From Oscillospiraceae bacterium (GTDB lineage Bacteria > Bacillota > Clostridia > Oscillospirales > Acutalibacteraceae): a stretch of 64,000 nt of DNA. The notes under the pieces were generated by a model. The model was not told the origin of the DNA and ran no database searches. It was given only the letters and a program-made list of their open reading frames with translations. The position numbers and the translations under genes are program-made. The stretch spans positions 340,901 through 404,900 of the forward strand of contig CAJTCU010000002.1 of assembly GCA_910574935.1 (NCBI GenBank). Reading direction: 5' to 3'. Of the stretch, positions 38,175 to 47,127 are shown in pieces (the stretch's first letter is position 1; each line of letters starts with the position of its first letter).

Positions 38175-38408
38175 TCGCGGCAGGCCCCGGAGAGCGCCTG
38201 TGAAAACGCGGTCCGGAGCCGAAGCGCTGGACACGCCAAACCCCAGCGCCTTTCCACAAAGCCGAGACAGCGGCCCACCAGCACTTAGTTCCCCAGGAGG
38301 CGCCCGTATCAGCCCATACTAAACGTTCCCGGGCAGTACTGGCCCGCCCAACCATATAAATAACCATATAAATATAAATATAGATAGTACCACAAAGGAG
38401 GACCCCCT

Positions 38409-38618
38409 ATGGCAAAAATCATCATAGACGAGGCCGTGTGCAAGGGCTGCGGCCTGTGCGCCAACGCCTGCCCGCTGCGTCTCATCGATCTGGACGGCGG
38501 CCGCCTGAACAGCAAAGGCTATCATCCGGCCCGCCTAGCCCGGCCGGAAAAATGCGTGGGCTGCGCGGCCTGTGCCACCATGTGCCCGGACACGGCGATC
38601 ACCGTGGAAAAAGACTGA
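38409..38618 (+). CDS. 2-oxoacid:ferredoxin oxidoreductase, 4Fe-4S ferredoxin-like (delta) subunit
   Basis: 69 residues with two CxxCxxCxxxC clusters: CKGCGLCANAC and CVGCAACATMC. Carries electrons out of the 2-oxoacid oxidoreductase. ATG follows AAAGGAGGACC. The alpha subunit starts 35 bases downstream. Confidence 0.92.
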   Translation: MAKIIIDEAVCKGCGLCANACPLRLIDLDGGRLNSKGYHPARLARPEKCVGCAACATMCPDTAITVEKD

Positions 38619-38653
38619 CCTACCATATCACTGCATAAAGGAGAGCCACGACA

Positions 38654-39709
38654 ATGAAAGTATTGATGAAAGGCAACGAGGCTTTGGCCGAGGCCGCTAT
38701 ACGGGCTGGGTGCCGCCACTTTTTTGGCTACCCCATTACCCCCCAAACCGAGCTGGCCGCCTATATGTCTAAACGTATGCCAAAGGTGAACGGCACCTAC
38801 CTGCAAGCCGAGTCCGAGGTGGCCGCTGTCAACATGGTGCTGGGTGCCGCCGCCGCTGGAGCCAGGGCCATGACCTCATCCTCCTCCCCAGGCATTAGTC
38901 TAAAGAGCGAGGGCATCTCGTACATGGCTGGGTCCGACCTGCCGGCCCTGATCATCAACGTCCAGCGGGGCGGCCCGGGCCTAGGAGGTATTCAGCCCTC
39001 CCAGGCGGACTACTGGCAGGCCACCAAGGCCACCGGCCACGGAGACTTCCAGATTTTGGTATTCGCCCCCTCCACCGTCCAGGAAATGGTGGACTTGGTC
39101 AGCGACGCCTTTGATGCTGCGGACCGCTGGCGGATGCCTGCCATGATCCTAGCGGACGGGATGCTGGGTCAGATGATGGAGCCCGTCTCCCTGCCCGAGG
39201 AGGGCCGCGCCCAGCTGGTAGATAAGCCCTGGGCCGCCTGCGGCCACGGGGACAGCCGTCCCCACAACGTGATAAACTCTCTATACCTGACCCCTGACAA
39301 GCTGGAAGAGCTGGTGATGACCCGCTACCACCGGTATCAGCTGGTGAAGGAGCAGGAGCAGCGGGCCGAGGAGTATCTGTGCGAGGACGCGGACCTGGTC
39401 ATCGTGGCCTACGGGGCCTCGGCCCGGGTGGCGCGCAGCGCGGTGAATAAGGCCCGGGAACAGGGGTATAAGGTGGGGCTCATCCGGCCCATCACCCTGT
39501 GGCCCTTCCCGGTACAGGCTTTGAAAAAAGCCGCCGCCACGGCCAAAAGCTTTCTGGTGGTGGAGATGAGTATGGGCCAGATGGTGGACGACGTAAGGCT
39601 GGCCATCGACTGCCAGGTTCCGGTGCACTTCTACGGCCGCACGGGGGGAATGATCCCCACCCCCAACCAGGTACTGGAGGATGTGGAACGGATTATGGAG
39701 CACGGTTAA
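38654..39709 (+). CDS. vorB: 2-oxoacid:ferredoxin oxidoreductase alpha subunit, VorB type
   Basis: 351 residues. Pyrimidine-binding domain of the TPP enzyme: GNEALAEAAIRAGCRHFFGYPITPQTE, then GISLKSEGISYMAGSDLPALIINVQRGGPGLG, then the C-terminal domain ending HFYGRTGGMIPTPNQVLE. Sequence style fits 3-methyl-2-oxobutanoate (branched 2-oxoacid) oxidoreductases, which make acyl-CoA, CO2 and reduced ferredoxin. 2-oxoglutarate or another 2-oxoacid cannot be excluded. A hydrolase fossil separates it from the beta subunit. Confidence 0.88.
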   Translation: MKVLMKGNEALAEAAIRAGCRHFFGYPITPQTELAAYMSKRMPKVNGTYLQAESEVAAVNMVLGAAAAGARAMTSSSSPGISLKSEGISYMAGSDLPALIINVQRGGPGLGGIQPSQADYWQATKATGHGDFQILVFAPSTVQEMVDLVSDAFDAADRWRMPAMILADGMLGQMMEPVSLPEEGRAQLVDKPWAACGHGDSRPHNVINSLYLTPDKLEELVMTRYHRYQLVKEQEQRAEEYLCEDADLVIVAYGASARVARSAVNKAREQGYKVGLIRPITLWPFPVQALKKAAATAKSFLVVEMSMGQMVDDVRLAIDCQVPVHFYGRTGGMIPTPNQVLEDVERIMEHG

Positions 39710-40037
39710 GATGCCGCCAGTAAAAAAGCCGCGGCTGAAGGTGGAGGGCTCTCCCCTGGACTGTGTGCGCTTTGGCGGTGGGAAAAAGCCCTTGGTAATG
39801 CTGCCGGGCCTCCAGCCCACAGGGCGTTGCAGAGGCCGCGCTGTCCCTGGCCTGGGCTTACCGGGCCAATGAAACCATAGAGCGTGTGGTTCACGGCTGG
39901 ATAGAGATGGCTGAAAAGCTGGGATGTGCCATCCGTTTATATGAACAGCTGGACCACGCCGCCTATGGCGAGGCCCCGGACTTTAACCGGCGGGTGATGG
40001 ATTTTTTGGGGGGGGAGCCGTTGATACCTTTTGCGTA
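39710..40037 (+). pseudogene. alpha/beta hydrolase remnant inside the oxidoreductase operon
   Basis: The start MPPVKKPRLKVEGSPLDCVRFGGGKKPLVMLPGL matches the beginning of an alpha/beta hydrolase (oxyanion strand MLPG). Sequence then jumps into other frames: EAALSLAWAYRANETIERV and IRLYEQLDHAAYGEAPDFNRRVMDFL, the family's C-terminal histidine region. The middle, with the nucleophile elbow GxSxG, is deleted and the frame is broken. It must have been inserted or formed within the operon and then decayed. Confidence 0.7.
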
Positions 40038-40197
40038 ATAGCTGGTCTCGTCCAGCGCCGGCCGGGCCGGCAGGCCAGACGACAAAGCTTTTGCTGTTCC
40101 GTTGCCGGAACCGCGCTCGTTTCGCGGCGCTGCTCTTCCAAATGACCAATGACGAACCCTAACCCTGTCTTTCAATTAGAAAGGAAGTGCTTTACAT

Positions 40198-40965
40198 ATG
40201 CCAATCGTATTTCAAAAGCCCCGTGCCCTGACGGACGCGCCCCTGCACTATTGCCCGGGCTGCACCCACGGCATTGTGCACCGGCTGGCCGCCCAGGCCA
40301 TTGACGAGCTGGGCGTGCAGGGCCGCACCGTGGGCGTGGCTTCGGTGGGCTGCTCTGTGATGTGCTATGACTACTTTGCCTGCGATATGGTCCAGGCTCC
40401 CCACGGACGGGCCCAGGCGGTGGCCACGGGCCTAAAGCGCGCCTGCCCAGAGAACGTGATTTTCACCTACCAGGGAGACGGCGACCTGGCGGCTATTGGC
40501 ACGGCGGAAACCGTACACGCCGCCACCCGGGGCGAAAACATTACAGTAATCTTTATCAACAACGCTATTTACGGCATGACCGGCGGACAGATGGCGCCCA
40601 CCTCTTTGCCCGGGCAGGTGACCCAGACCACTCCCTACGGTCGGGATACCGACACCGCCGGGTATCCGGTAAAGGTCTGCGAGCTGCTCTCTACCCTGGA
40701 CGGCGTAGCTTTTGCCCAGCGGGTGGCGGTAGACAACGTAAAAAATGTCAACGCGGCCCGTAAGGCGATTAAAAAAGCTTTCCAGTATCAGCTGGAGGGC
40801 AAGGGCTATTCCATTGTGGAAGTGCTCTCCACCTGCCCTACCAACTGGGGACTTTCTCCTGTAGAGGCCCTAAAGTGGCTGCAAGACAATATGATGCCCT
40901 ATTATCCCCTGGGAGTTTTCAAAGACGTGCCGGAAGGCGTGAAGAAAGGGGGCGCGGCACTGTGA
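40198..40965 (+). CDS. 2-oxoacid:ferredoxin oxidoreductase beta (TPP-binding) subunit
   Basis: 255 residues. N-terminal CPGCTHG and central Cys residues bind a cluster or cofactor. The TPP motif begins GDGDLAAIG and ends with NNAIYGMTGGQ. ATG 40198 follows AAAGGAAGTGC. It ends ATGA-like: the gamma gene starts at a GTG that overlaps its stop by four bases. Confidence 0.92.
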   Translation: MPIVFQKPRALTDAPLHYCPGCTHGIVHRLAAQAIDELGVQGRTVGVASVGCSVMCYDYFACDMVQAPHGRAQAVATGLKRACPENVIFTYQGDGDLAAIGTAETVHAATRGENITVIFINNAIYGMTGGQMAPTSLPGQVTQTTPYGRDTDTAGYPVKVCELLSTLDGVAFAQRVAVDNVKNVNAARKAIKKAFQYQLEGKGYSIVEVLSTCPTNWGLSPVEALKWLQDNMMPYYPLGVFKDVPEGVKKGGAAL

Positions 40966-41507
40966 AAGACCTGAACATGGTATTTGCGGGTTTTGGCGGG
41001 CAGGGCGTGCTGTTTGCCGGAAAAGTGGCAGCCTATGCGGGGCTGCTGGCAGGCAAGGAAATCTCTTGGCTGCCCTCTTACGGCCCGGAGATGCGGGGCG
41101 GCACTGCCAACTGTAGCGTGTGCGTCTCGGACCAGCCCATTGGCTCGCCCCTGGTCACCAACCCTAACGTGCTGGTGGCCATGAACCTGCCCTCTTTGGA
41201 TCGGTTCATCGATGGGGTGGAGCCCGGCGGCACCGTGCTGGTGGACAGCTCCCTAATCAACAAAAAGGTGGAGCGGACAGACCTGCGGGTGTTCTACGTG
41301 CCCGCCTCCGCCCTGGCGGAGGAAAAAGGGCTGAAGGGCCTGGGAAACATGATTCTGGTAGGCAAGCTGTTCCGGGAGGTGTGCGGGGCGGGTGATTATT
41401 GCTTCTGCACCCCAGAGCTGCTGGACCAGGCCCTGGAAAAATGCGTTCCGGCCCGAAAAGCCGGCATGCTGGAGCTGAACCGCCAGGCGCTAAGCTTGGA
41501 CGTGTAA
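40962..41507 (+). CDS. 2-oxoacid:ferredoxin oxidoreductase gamma subunit
   Basis: 181 residues from GTG 40962, overlapping the beta stop by four bases. Family motifs: FAGFGGQGVLFAGKVAAYAGLLAGK, WLPSYGPEMRGGTANCSV, NPNVLVAMNLPSLDRF. It completes the four-subunit enzyme (delta, alpha, beta, gamma). Confidence 0.93.
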   Translation: MKDLNMVFAGFGGQGVLFAGKVAAYAGLLAGKEISWLPSYGPEMRGGTANCSVCVSDQPIGSPLVTNPNVLVAMNLPSLDRFIDGVEPGGTVLVDSSLINKKVERTDLRVFYVPASALAEEKGLKGLGNMILVGKLFREVCGAGDYCFCTPELLDQALEKCVPARKAGMLELNRQALSLDV

Positions 41508-41551
41508 AGAAATTTAGACCCATCTATGTCCAAAGAAAGGAGGCACTCCTT

Positions 41552-42373
41552 TTGCAAAGCTACTCCATGATCTTTCTAGACATTGACGGCACTTTGCTAG
41601 ACAGCCGCTATCAGGTTTCCCCGGCCACCCGGGGGCTGCTCTCTTCTCTAACGGCCCAGGGCGTGCCTGTGGTGCTCTGCTCGGCCCGGCCCCCGGTGGG
41701 GATTCGGCTGGTAGAAGAGCAGGCCGGGGTCCATGGGCCCATGATTTGTTACAGCGGGGCACTCACCCTTTCCCCCCAGGGCCAGGTGGTGGACCAGGCC
41801 CCGCTGGACAGCCAAAGGGCCCTGGCCTTTCAGTTCTTTGTCCGGGCGGAGTTTCCCGGCGTGGCAGTGAACGCTTATCAGTATGAAAATTGGCTGGTGG
41901 AGCCAGACCAGCTGACTTTGCCTTGGGTGCTGGAAGAGGGCCGGGCGGTTCACAGCGCTCCCATTCCCCGGCCGATTGATCCCAGCGCTCCGGTGCACAA
42001 ACTGTTGTGCATTGGTCCGCCGAAGGACATTGCCGTTCTGCGAAAAAAGGCCGCCCAAGCTTTTGAGGAACTAAACCTGGTGCAATCCACCTCTACTTAC
42101 CTGGAGGTGCTGGCCCCCAGTGCCTCTAAAGAGCGGGCGGTTCGGGCCCTTCACACTGCTTATGGAGTTCCCCAAAAGGCCATCGTGGCCTGCGGCGACT
42201 ATGACGCAGACCTGGAAATGCTGCGTTACGCCGGGCTGGGGGTGGCCATGGGCAATGCCACAGAAGCCGTAAAGGCCGCGGCGGACCTTATCACCGAGAC
42301 CAACGACCGCCAGGGGGTGTACCTGGCCCTGAAAGACCTGGCCTTTGTTCCGCCGCCGGGGAGCGCGTCATGA
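41552..42373 (+). CDS. HAD-superfamily hydrolase, Cof subfamily
   Basis: 273 residues from TTG 41552, nine bases after AGGAGG; the frame upstream overlaps the previous gene and has no ribosome site. HAD motif I DIDGTLLDS (~9-17), motif II CSAR, and the C-terminal GDYDADLEMLRYAGLGVAMGNA (motifs III/IV; the first acid of the usual GDxxND is Asp, the second position is Ala-Asp). Phosphatase of sugar or cofactor phosphates in this family; substrate unknown. Overlaps the next gene by four bases. Confidence 0.88.
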   Translation: MQSYSMIFLDIDGTLLDSRYQVSPATRGLLSSLTAQGVPVVLCSARPPVGIRLVEEQAGVHGPMICYSGALTLSPQGQVVDQAPLDSQRALAFQFFVRAEFPGVAVNAYQYENWLVEPDQLTLPWVLEEGRAVHSAPIPRPIDPSAPVHKLLCIGPPKDIAVLRKKAAQAFEELNLVQSTSTYLEVLAPSASKERAVRALHTAYGVPQKAIVACGDYDADLEMLRYAGLGVAMGNATEAVKAAADLITETNDRQGVYLALKDLAFVPPPGSAS

Positions 42374-42789
42374 GCCGCCCTGCCCAAAAACAGCGCTTGG
42401 CCGCCTTTGCCCAAGAGGCCTTTGGCGTTTTGCCGGAATATTTATGGGCGGATTCTCCGGGGTGTTTTGTGCTGCGGCACCCCATCACCAAAAAGTGGTT
42501 TGCGGTTTTCATGGACGTTTCCGGCCGCCGTCTGGGCCTGGAAAGCGGCGAGATGGTCTCCATTGTCAATGTGAAGTGCGACCCTCTTTTAATCGGTTCT
42601 TTGCTCATGGAGGAAGGCTTTTTCCCCGCCTATCATATGAATAAATCTCTGTGGATCTCCATTTTATTAGATGAGAAAACGGGGGATAAACATATTGCCT
42701 CATTGCTGGAAATGAGCTATGAAGCGGTGTCTCTCAAAAGGAAGAAGCGGCGCGGGGCGCAAGAAAAGAGCGGGGAACTTAACCCATAA
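42370..42789 (+). CDS. MmcQ/YjbR family protein
   Basis: 139 residues. PEYLWADSPGCFVLRHPITKKWFAVFMDV and the ending SLWISILLDEKTGDKHIASLLEMSYEAV are typical. Members have a CyaY-like fold and bind DNA weakly in reported cases; the true role is unclear. Starts with an ATGA overlap to the HAD gene. The tail is Lys/Arg-rich. Confidence 0.85.
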   Translation: MSRPAQKQRLAAFAQEAFGVLPEYLWADSPGCFVLRHPITKKWFAVFMDVSGRRLGLESGEMVSIVNVKCDPLLIGSLLMEEGFFPAYHMNKSLWISILLDEKTGDKHIASLLEMSYEAVSLKRKKRRGAQEKSGELNP

Positions 42790-42816
42790 ACCCAGTAAAA
42801 AGGAGGCATGACGCCT

Positions 42817-44154
42817 TTGGGGGAAAGAGATTTTTCCGTAGGTTCTGTTAAGCGCCAGATTATTGCCCAGGCAGTTCCTCTTACCGTTGCCCAGGTGGTG
42901 CAGCTGCTCTATAATGTAGTGGACCGGGTGTACATCGGCCATCTAAAGGATATAGGAGACGTGGCCCTTACGGGCCTGGGGGTTACTTTTCCGGTCATTG
43001 TAATCATCGCGGCCTTTACCAGCCTTTTTGGCAATGGCGGCACCGCGCTGTTTTCCATTGCCCGGGGCAGGCGGGACCAGGAAGAGGCGGAAAATATTTT
43101 GGGCAATGCTTTTGCCCTGCTGGCCCTGTTTTCGGCAGTGCTTTTCGGGGGGTGTTTTTGTTTTCGCCGGCCGATTCTCCTTCTGTTTGGGGCCAGCGAT
43201 CTCTCGGTGGAATACGCGGACCAATACTTGCAAATCTATCTGTTTGGCACCTTGTTTTCTATGCTTTCCACTGGCTTAAACGGCTATATTAACGCTCAAG
43301 GATTCCCCAAAACCGGCATGCTGACCACCATTTTGGGAGCGGCTGTGAATATTCTTCTGGACCCCCTCTTCATCTTTGTTTTCGGCATGGGGGTGCGGGG
43401 CGCGGCCCTGGCCACTGTGATAAGCCAAGGTATTTCCGCTGCCTGGGTGCTGCGTTTTTTAACTGGAAAGAAAGCTGTGCTGCGTATTAAACTTAGCAAA
43501 ATCCGCATTCAAGCTCAGCGCACCCGGGCCATTATGGCCATCGGCCTGCCGGGCTTTGTTATGCAGGGCACCAACAGCCTGGTGCAGATTGTATGCAATG
43601 TGCAGCTGCAAGCCTACGGCGGCGACCTATACGTGGGCATTATGACCGTATTAAATTCTGTGCGGGAAATTCTTTCGCTGCCGGTAATGGGCATTACAAA
43701 CGGGGCCCAGCCTGTTTTGGGTTTTAACTATGGAGCCCAGAAAAACGGGCGGGTCAAAGAGGGCATCCGCTTTTCCGCTGTTCTCGGGTTTCTCTATACT
43801 TTATTTGCTTGGATTGTGGTCATGCTAATTCCCAAACAGCTGATGGGCGTGTTTTCCAATGATCAAAACATTGTGGAAACTGGCGCGGAAATGCTGAACA
43901 TCTACTTCTTCGGATTTGTATTTATGGCTTTTCAATTTGTGGGGCAAACTGCCTTTCAGTCTTTGGGCCGAGCCAGGTATGCGGTGTTTTTCTCTCTGTT
44001 CCGCAAGGCCATGATTGTAGTCCCCCTCACCCTTTTGTTGCCAGCGGTGGGGTTTGGGGTGCCGGGGGTTTTCCTGGCCGAACCCATCTCCAACGCTATT
44101 GGCGGTCTGGCCTGCTTCCTCACCATGTGGCGGGTAATTTACCGCAGACTATAG
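42817..44154 (+). CDS. MATE-family multidrug/cation efflux transporter
   Basis: 445 residues from TTG 42817, ten bases after GGAGG; an ATG at 42808 is only one base from the same site. Twelve membrane helices in two related halves (VDRVYIGHLKDIGDVALTGLGV; VQIVCNVQLQAYGGDLYVG). Usually Na+ or H+ driven export of organic cations. It follows the YjbR gene by 27 bases. Confidence 0.92.
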   Translation: MGERDFSVGSVKRQIIAQAVPLTVAQVVQLLYNVVDRVYIGHLKDIGDVALTGLGVTFPVIVIIAAFTSLFGNGGTALFSIARGRRDQEEAENILGNAFALLALFSAVLFGGCFCFRRPILLLFGASDLSVEYADQYLQIYLFGTLFSMLSTGLNGYINAQGFPKTGMLTTILGAAVNILLDPLFIFVFGMGVRGAALATVISQGISAAWVLRFLTGKKAVLRIKLSKIRIQAQRTRAIMAIGLPGFVMQGTNSLVQIVCNVQLQAYGGDLYVGIMTVLNSVREILSLPVMGITNGAQPVLGFNYGAQKNGRVKEGIRFSAVLGFLYTLFAWIVVMLIPKQLMGVFSNDQNIVETGAEMLNIYFFGFVFMAFQFVGQTAFQSLGRARYAVFFSLFRKAMIVVPLTLLLPAVGFGVPGVFLAEPISNAIGGLACFLTMWRVIYRRL

Positions 44155-44395
44155 GAAAAAATACTGTTCTCTCAACGAGGGTGGAACGCGCTTTTTGACC
44201 ATGTTAGGGGGCTCCCCGCCTACCAGCTGGGGCGCCATGTGCCGGTGGGAAAAAGCCGCGCTCTTTGTCCCACGCATGAATTGCTTCAGCAGCGCGAGCA
44301 AGCCATGCATCAGTTGTATCCCGCAGGATGCAGCAGCGGCAACAGGGAAAGCGCATTAGTTCATTGCATAAATATGGCTGTGGTTAATTCCTCAA
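44155..44395. other. gene-free stretch
   Basis: No supported gene or terminator between the MATE gene and the promoter at 44396. Short frames carry no motif. Confidence 0.5.
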
Positions 44396-44424
44396 TTGAC
44401 AAACCGGGGATTTTGCGCTATCAT
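44396..44424 (+). promoter_or_regulatory. promoter of a small membrane-protein gene
   Basis: TTGACA (44396-44401), 17-base spacer, TATCAT (44419-44424). About 75 bases before the ATG at 44499. Confidence 0.75.
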
Positions 44425-44498
44425 TATAGAGAAGGAAATCTGCGGTTTTTTTGGCTTTTGTCCCTGCCGCGAAAAATTGTGGAAACGAGGAATGTGAA

Positions 44499-44768
44499 AT
44501 GCCCCCGCAAAATGACGAAAATCTCCCCATGGATTTCGATTCTATAGACGCTCCGCCCGCTGTACCGGTTTTTGTGCCCCAGGGGCCGCCCCCTGGCCTG
44601 GGAGTGCTGCGCACTTTAATTTTGGCCCTCATGGTGGCCGTGGCTGTATTGGACCTGCTGCTTTTCGCGGGCGTTTACTTGGCCCTGGCCACGCCCCAGG
44701 CCCAGCTGCCCGCTGCTCTTAGTGGGCAAACTGCCTCTGCCCCCCAGGAGCCAGGCCCTCTGGCATAA
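44499..44768 (+). CDS. small single-span membrane protein
   Basis: 89 residues from ATG 44499, eight bases after CGAGGA. A Pro-rich N-terminus (DAPPAVPVFVPQGPPPGLG) precedes one membrane helix (~39-66), then a short tail. Its own promoter and terminator define a single-gene unit. No family recognised. Confidence 0.65.
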   Translation: MPPQNDENLPMDFDSIDAPPAVPVFVPQGPPPGLGVLRTLILALMVAVAVLDLLLFAGVYLALATPQAQLPAALSGQTASAPQEPGPLA

Positions 44769-44784
44769 AATTGTGCTGCATTTA

Positions 44785-44814
44785 CCCTGCCTCCTAAAAG
44801 GTGGCAGGGCTTTT
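44785..44814 (+). terminator. Rho-independent terminator
   Basis: CCCTGCCTCC (44785-44794) pairs with GGTGGCAGGG (44800-44809), one mismatch, followed by CTTTTAG. Confidence 0.8.
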
Positions 44815-45170
44815 AGTTTATGGAGCTGTACTCTGCCCTAGAACCCATGGAATATGTGTAGATAGCGGCAAGCCCCTGGTAACGAAACCACAATGGTTGT
44901 GGGGTCTTAGCTGGAGACCAGCGCCTTTTTCAAAGATAGAGACTCCTTTGGAGCTGATGCCAGCCAGCAGCCGGCGCGATTTTATCCGTCAGATTCTGCC
45001 GGCTGGCAAGGCAAGGGGCCGAAAATTGGCAAAACAACTTTTTGCGGTCAAGGGCCGCTTGGGATTTCTAAAGGAACCCCCCTGTGTTTTTAGGCGCTTT
45101 TCCCCATCTTAAGACTTGCAAATTTAGGGGAAACATGGTATGATTTATTTTGCTAAAGGAGTGAATTGAT
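44815..45170. other. gene-free stretch before hisH
   Basis: An open frame of ~100 codons at 44801-45112 has no ribosome site or motif and overlaps the terminator; I do not call it. GCCAGC/GCCGGC-type dyads lie near 44960-45010. The last 60 bases are AT-rich and probably hold the hisH promoter. Confidence 0.45.
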
Positions 45171-45788
45171 ATGATGGCAATTATTGACTACGGCGCGGGC
45201 AACCTGCAAAGTGTGGAAAAGGCTCTGGCGCATATTGGCTGCCCATGCACAGTGGTCTCTTCTGCCCAAGAGCTGCCAAAGGCCCAGGGGGCTGTGCTGC
45301 CCGGGGTGGGGGCCTTTGGCGAGGCCATGAGCGCCCTGCGGGCCCGGGGTTTGGACCAAGCCATAAAGGACTTTGCTGCCTCTGGCAGGCCCTTTTTGGG
45401 CATCTGCCTGGGGCTACAATTGTTGTTTCAGTCTAGTGAGGAGTCCCCCGGTGTGCAAGGACTGGGGTTGTTAAAGGGTCATGTGCTGCGGCTTCCGGCA
45501 GAGAGCGGGCTGAAAATTCCCCACATTGGCTGGAACTCGTTAGACATCCGCCGGCCGGGCTGGCTACTGGCCGGGCTAAGCCCAGAGCCCTACTTGTACT
45601 TTGTTCACTCCTACTACCTACAGGCCCAGGAGGACGTGGTGAGCGCCACCGCCAGCTATGGAGCGGAAATTCATGCCGCAGTGGAGCAGAACAACCTGGC
45701 GGCGTGCCAGTTTCATCCAGAAAAAAGCGGCAGCCAGGGCCTTTGCATTCTGAAAAACTTTGCCCAGCGGGTGAAAGATTATAATTAG
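45171..45788 (+). CDS. hisH: imidazole glycerol phosphate synthase, glutamine amidotransferase subunit
   Basis: 205 residues. Class I glutaminase: IIDYGAGNLQSVEKAL start, oxyanion strand PGVGAFGEAM, nucleophile Cys in GICLGLQLLF (~80), and the His/Glu of CQFHPEKSG near the end. Supplies NH3 to HisF in histidine synthesis. ATG 45171 follows AAAGGAGTG. hisF starts 13 bases later. No other his genes are in the window. Confidence 0.96.
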   Translation: MMAIIDYGAGNLQSVEKALAHIGCPCTVVSSAQELPKAQGAVLPGVGAFGEAMSALRARGLDQAIKDFAASGRPFLGICLGLQLLFQSSEESPGVQGLGLLKGHVLRLPAESGLKIPHIGWNSLDIRRPGWLLAGLSPEPYLYFVHSYYLQAQEDVVSATASYGAEIHAAVEQNNLAACQFHPEKSGSQGLCILKNFAQRVKDYN

Positions 45789-45801
45789 CAGGTGACAATT
45801 T

Positions 45802-46572
45802 ATGTACGCAAAACGGATTATTCCCTGCCTGGATATTAAAGAAGGCCGGGTGGTAAAAGGCACCAACTTTGTGGACCTGAAAGACGCTGGGGACCCAGTG
45901 GCGGCAGCGATAGCCTATGACCGTCAGGGCGCCGACGAGCTGGTGCTGCTGGATATTAACGCCTCTGCGGACAGCCGGGGCATTTTAACCCAGGTGGTAG
46001 AACGAGTTGCAGAAAGCATCTTTATTCCCTTTACTGTGGGGGGCGGCATCCGCCGGGTGGAAGATTTCACCGCCATTCTTCGGGCCGGGGCCGACAAGGT
46101 TTCGGTAAACTCGGCAGCCCTAAAAAACCCAGAGCTCATCCAGGCTGCGGCAGAAAAGTTTGGTAGCCAATGTGTGGTGGTGGCTATGGATGCCAAGCGC
46201 CGGCCTGGGGGTGGCTGGACCCTATACTTAAACGGCGGTCGGGTAGATACGGGCATAGATGCCCTACAGTGGGCCCAGCGGGTACAGCAGCTAGGAGCAG
46301 GAGAGATTTTGCTGACCAGCATGGACCAAGATGGTGTTCAGACCGGTTATGACCTAGAGCTAACTCGGGCGGTGTCCAGCGCGGTTTCCATCCCGGTAAT
46401 TGCCTCTGGAGGGGCGGGAGAAAAGGTGCATTTTTATGAAGCCTTCACCCAGGGCCGGGCCGATGCCGTACTGGCGGCCTCGTTGTTCCACTTTGGCCAG
46501 CTAAGCATTCCAGAGCTAAAGGACTACTTGTCCAAGAAAAACGTGCCGGTGCGGCCCGTGTGTTTGGCTTAA
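45802..46572 (+). CDS. hisF: imidazole glycerol phosphate synthase, cyclase subunit
   Basis: 256 residues, a complete TIM barrel. [16 protein letters not shown] with catalytic Asp11, FTVGGGIR, and the second catalytic Asp in [12 protein letters not shown] (~130). Forms AICAR and imidazole glycerol phosphate with HisH. Directly downstream of hisH. Confidence 0.97.
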   Translation: MYAKRIIPCLDIKEGRVVKGTNFVDLKDAGDPVAAAIAYDRQGADELVLLDINASADSRGILTQVVERVAESIFIPFTVGGGIRRVEDFTAILRAGADKVSVNSAALKNPELIQAAAEKFGSQCVVVAMDAKRRPGGGWTLYLNGGRVDTGIDALQWAQRVQQLGAGEILLTSMDQDGVQTGYDLELTRAVSSAVSIPVIASGGAGEKVHFYEAFTQGRADAVLAASLFHFGQLSIPELKDYLSKKNVPVRPVCLA

Positions 46573-46703
46573 AAGCGGGTGCTGGGAAAAGAAAGAGATT
46601 TTTTGAGAAAAAAGAATTTTTTTTAGAAAACCCCTTGACTTTTTCTGGATTTTTGGTATAATAATTAACGTTCCTAAGGGCATGGTTGCTGAGGGGAATG
46701 TAT

Positions 46704-46777
46704 AGCGGTATTGTGTAATGGTAGCACAGCAGACTCTGACTCTGTTTGTCTGGGTTCAAATCCTGGTACCGCTGCCA
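46704..46777 (+). tRNA. tRNA-Gln (anticodon CTG)
   Basis: Acceptor AGCGGTA pairs with TACCGCT; anticodon stem-loop GCAGA-CTCTGAC-TCTGT, anticodon CTG (codon CAG); T loop GGTTCAAATCC; CCA encoded. Confidence 0.9.
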
Positions 46778-46787
46778 AACCGGGCAA

Positions 46788-46826
46788 GGGCCTGGAGCCT
46801 ATAGAGCCCCAGGCCCTTCTTTTTTT
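46788..46826 (+). terminator. terminator after tRNA-Gln
   Basis: GGGCCTGG (46788-46795) pairs with CCAGGCCC (46809-46816), then TTCTTTTTTT. Confidence 0.85.
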
Positions 46827-46861
46827 ACAGTTGGTTAACTGGCAATGTTTGCCAGTTCCAT

Positions 46862-46938
<77 letters not shown>

Positions 46939-46942
46939 AGTG

Positions 46943-46999
46943 AATCACCTATTGCAATCTGAACCCCTATGGGTTGGACAGCAATAGGTGATTTCCATT
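46943..46999 (+). terminator. terminator after tRNA-Pro
   Basis: AATCACCTATTGC (46943-46955) and GCAATAGGTGATT (46981-46993) are perfect 13-base arms, followed by TCCATTTTTCC. Confidence 0.8.
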
Positions 47000-47127
47000 T
47001 TTCCAGACTTTCCGTATGAATTTTGGCCTGCACTTTATCACGTTAACTTAGACATGTATGTCCAAAAACTTTGAAATGGCAGCCCAAAAAGTTAAAATGT
47101 CTAACATTCGAACCCCAATGTCTATTT

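Noticed and set aside
44801-45112. 103-codon plus frame before hisH
   Set aside because: Begins inside a terminator, lacks a ribosome site and shows no motif.
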